Under the pieces are notes generated by a model. The model made no database searches and was not told the DNA's origin. It saw nothing but the letters and a program-made list of their open reading frames with translations. DNA of 6,566 bases, taken from contig CAIPLJ010000031.1 in NCBI GenBank assembly GCA_903865885.1, positions 1-6,566 on the forward strand, read 5' to 3'. The DNA comes from an uncultured Actinomycetes bacterium (GTDB lineage: Bacteria; Actinomycetota; Actinomycetes; Nanopelagicales; Nanopelagicaceae). The translations under genes were made by a program, and so were the position numbers. Below are positions 5,392 through 6,566 of the stretch, in pieces (positions within the stretch are counted from its first letter, which is position 1; each line of letters begins with the position of its first letter).

Positions 5392-6566
5392 TCCACTTCA
5401 CCTTCCTTAACATTACTTAACCACTGCTTCGAAATTGCGTCTGCCAATATTTCTAACTTCTCGGAACGAGACGCTTTCACTAGGACTACATCGCCCTTAT
5501 TGAGATTCTTCGCCACTTCGACAGCGGCATCGATATCTGCACATTGATGCACCGTCGTATCACTCGTTGATGAGATTGTTGAAGAATATTCAGGAGCTCC
5601 TACGCAGACGAGGTGGTCTATTCCAAGTTCCGATGCAAGGGTGCCAATAGCCGCGTGATCGGCGCTCGATGACTCGCCGAGTTCATGCATCTTTCCTAAG
5701 AACGCCCATGATTCTCCCCCTCTTTCTTGAGCAAAGAGGACAAGGGTCGAAAGTGCGGCAGCCGTTGCTTCGGGGCTTGCGTTATATGCATCATTGATGA
5801 GAACGAGGGATGGAAGTTCTTCAATCTCCATTCTCCATTTAGCCTGAGATTCGGCAGTGGATAGACCGCTAGCAATTTGATCGAGTGAAAATCCCAATAC
5901 AGTTGCCACGGCAGCGACAGCAAGTGCATTTGCTACCTGGTGGAGTCCGATGATTCGAAGTCCGACTGCGCTTCTTCCTTCAGGTGTGATGAGATCAAAG
6001 TGTGCGCGTCCTTCTCGAACTTCAATATCTGTTGCACGGATATCACAATCGCTGGATTCGCCAAAGGTAAGTGTCTTGCCTTTATGCAAAGCAGCCATAG
6101 TTGGAGTGAATTCATCATATGTACCCAGAATTGCTATGCCCTGAGCGTTGAGCGATTGGATAAGTTCAGATTTTGTCTGTGCGATTGCCTTGATAGATCC
6201 AAATTCACCAAGATGAGCAGTGCCCACTTTAAGAACTACTCCAATATTTGGTTGCGCGATGGTGCTCAAGTGCGCAATATCGCCCGTATGTCGAGCTCCC
6301 ATTTCGACGATGCAGTACTTCGTCGATTCTGTGCATTGTAAAAGTGAGATTGGAGCACCTATCTCATTATTGAAATTCCCATGTGGGGCGATGGTTTCTG
6401 CTGCAGAAGAAAGAATCGAAGCTAGCAGCTCTTTGGTCGTTGTCTTACCCTGCGAACCCGTAATACCAATCACGATAAGGTTTAGGAGATTACTTCGGAC
6501 ATGTTGCGCAAGTTTGCCAAGAGCAATGACTACATCTTTCACGAGAATATGAGGCTGATCTACCGC
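5388..6566 (-). CDS. murF: UDP-MurNAc-tripeptide--D-alanyl-D-alanine ligase MurF (5' end outside window)
   Basis: Cytoplasmic ATP-dependent ligase adding D-Ala-D-Ala to the UDP-MurNAc-tripeptide, completing the pentapeptide that MraY uses. 392 C-terminal residues are visible. The frame stays open to the window edge, and the leading AVDQPHILVKDVVIALGKLA matches the end of the MurF N-terminal domain, so about 70 residues are missing. Counting visible residues: P-loop GSQGKTTTK (37-45), NFNNEIGAP (64-72), EMGARHTGDI (88-97), VGTAHLGEFGS (114-124), HQVANAL (209-215), NDAYNASPEA (258-267), LGKMHELG (290-297) and VLVKASRSEKLE (361-372). Lys132 in QTKSEL fits the lysine that is carbamylated in Mur ligases. 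Odd: Lys113 and the GTYDEF segment (148-153) replace residues that are usually Asn-containing. A GTG at 6542 is an internal valine codon, not the start. The TGA stop overlaps the mraY ATG. murE would be expected upstream. Confidence 0.96.
   Translation of the reverse strand, partial: AVDQPHILVKDVVIALGKLAQHVRSNLLNLIVIGITGSQGKTTTKELLASILSSAAETIAPHGNFNNEIGAPISLLQCTESTKYCIVEMGARHTGDIAHLSTIAQPNIGVVLKVGTAHLGEFGSIKAIAQTKSELIQSLNAQGIAILGTYDEFTPTMAALHKGKTLTFGESSDCDIRATDIEVREGRAHFDLITPEGRSAVGLRIIGLHQVANALAVAAVATVLGFSLDQIASGLSTAESQAKWRMEIEELPSLVLINDAYNASPEATAAALSTLVLFAQERGGESWAFLGKMHELGESSSADHAAIGTLASELGIDHLVCVGAPEYSSTISSTSDTTVHQCADIDAAVEVAKNLNKGDVVLVKASRSEKLEILADAISKQWLSNVKEGEVE
5398..5406 (-). promoter_or_regulatory. 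mraY ribosome binding site
   Basis: The minus strand reads GGAAGGTGA, inside the last codons of murF. Its AGGTGA part ends 6 bases before the mraY ATG at 5391. It is a good Shine-Dalgarno match at normal spacing and fixes the start, which overlaps the murF stop by four bases. Confidence 0.75.

Noticed and set aside
5940..6341. A 133-codon plus-strand open frame opposite murF
   Set aside because: It is antisense to conserved MurF segments and Cys- and Ser-rich, with no domain or ribosome binding site evident.
6540..6542. GTG as a possible murF start
   Set aside because: The frame continues upstream to the window edge with residues (AVDQPHIL) that match the MurF N-terminal domain end, so this GTG encodes an internal valine.
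1..6566. Search by eye for promoters, terminators, tRNAs, CRISPR arrays, insertion sequences or a hidden novel system
   Set aside because: All but 7 bases are covered by six recognised genes. I saw no hairpin followed by a T-run on the coding strand, no direct repeat arrays and no transposase-like frame. Internal promoters cannot be excluded by eye.

Overview
The window is one uninterrupted, fully coding stretch of a bacterial division and cell-wall (dcw) gene cluster. All six genes lie on the minus strand, so transcription runs from high to low coordinates. In that order they are murF (5' end outside the window), mraY, murD, ftsW, murG and murC (3' end outside the window). No tRNA, rRNA, CRISPR array, mobile element, terminator or convincing promoter is visible. 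The largest gap between genes is 7 bases.

The order murF-mraY-murD-ftsW-murG-murC is the classic dcw order. Several protein details point to Actinobacteria: MurG begins with GGGTAGHIEPALA, MurF ends in a VLVKASR motif, and MraY has a CYNVRDPLDLA segment followed by FLWWNASPAKIFMGDTGSLALGGALAG. The base composition looks only moderate (mid to high 40s percent GC by eye, not computed), which is low for that phylum. Together with the extreme packing and minimal protein lengths, this suggests a streamlined, possibly freshwater planktonic actinobacterium such as the Nanopelagicales (acI) group. That placement is inference.

Layout by coordinate: murC 1-695, murG 696-1778, ftsW 1775-2938, murD 2928-4325, mraY 4333-5391, murF 5388-6566. 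The junctions are a 4-base ATGA overlap (murF/mraY), a 7-base gap (mraY/murD), an 11-base overlap (murD/ftsW), a 4-base GTGA overlap (ftsW/murG) and a zero-base TAG|ATG abutment (murG/murC). Shine-Dalgarno sequences are clear for murC and mraY, modest for ftsW, and not recognisable for murD and murG. Those last two probably depend on translational coupling.

The genes make one pathway. MurC and MurD add L-Ala and D-Glu to UDP-MurNAc, and MurF later adds the D-Ala-D-Ala dipeptide. MraY moves phospho-MurNAc-pentapeptide to undecaprenyl phosphate (lipid I), and MurG adds GlcNAc (lipid II). FtsW is the SEDS glycosyltransferase that polymerises lipid II at the septum. I found no novel system. The points worth a second look are small: unusual residues in MurF, a pair of cysteines in an outer loop of MraY, a tail-less FtsW, start-site choices, and a nested palindrome inside murD.
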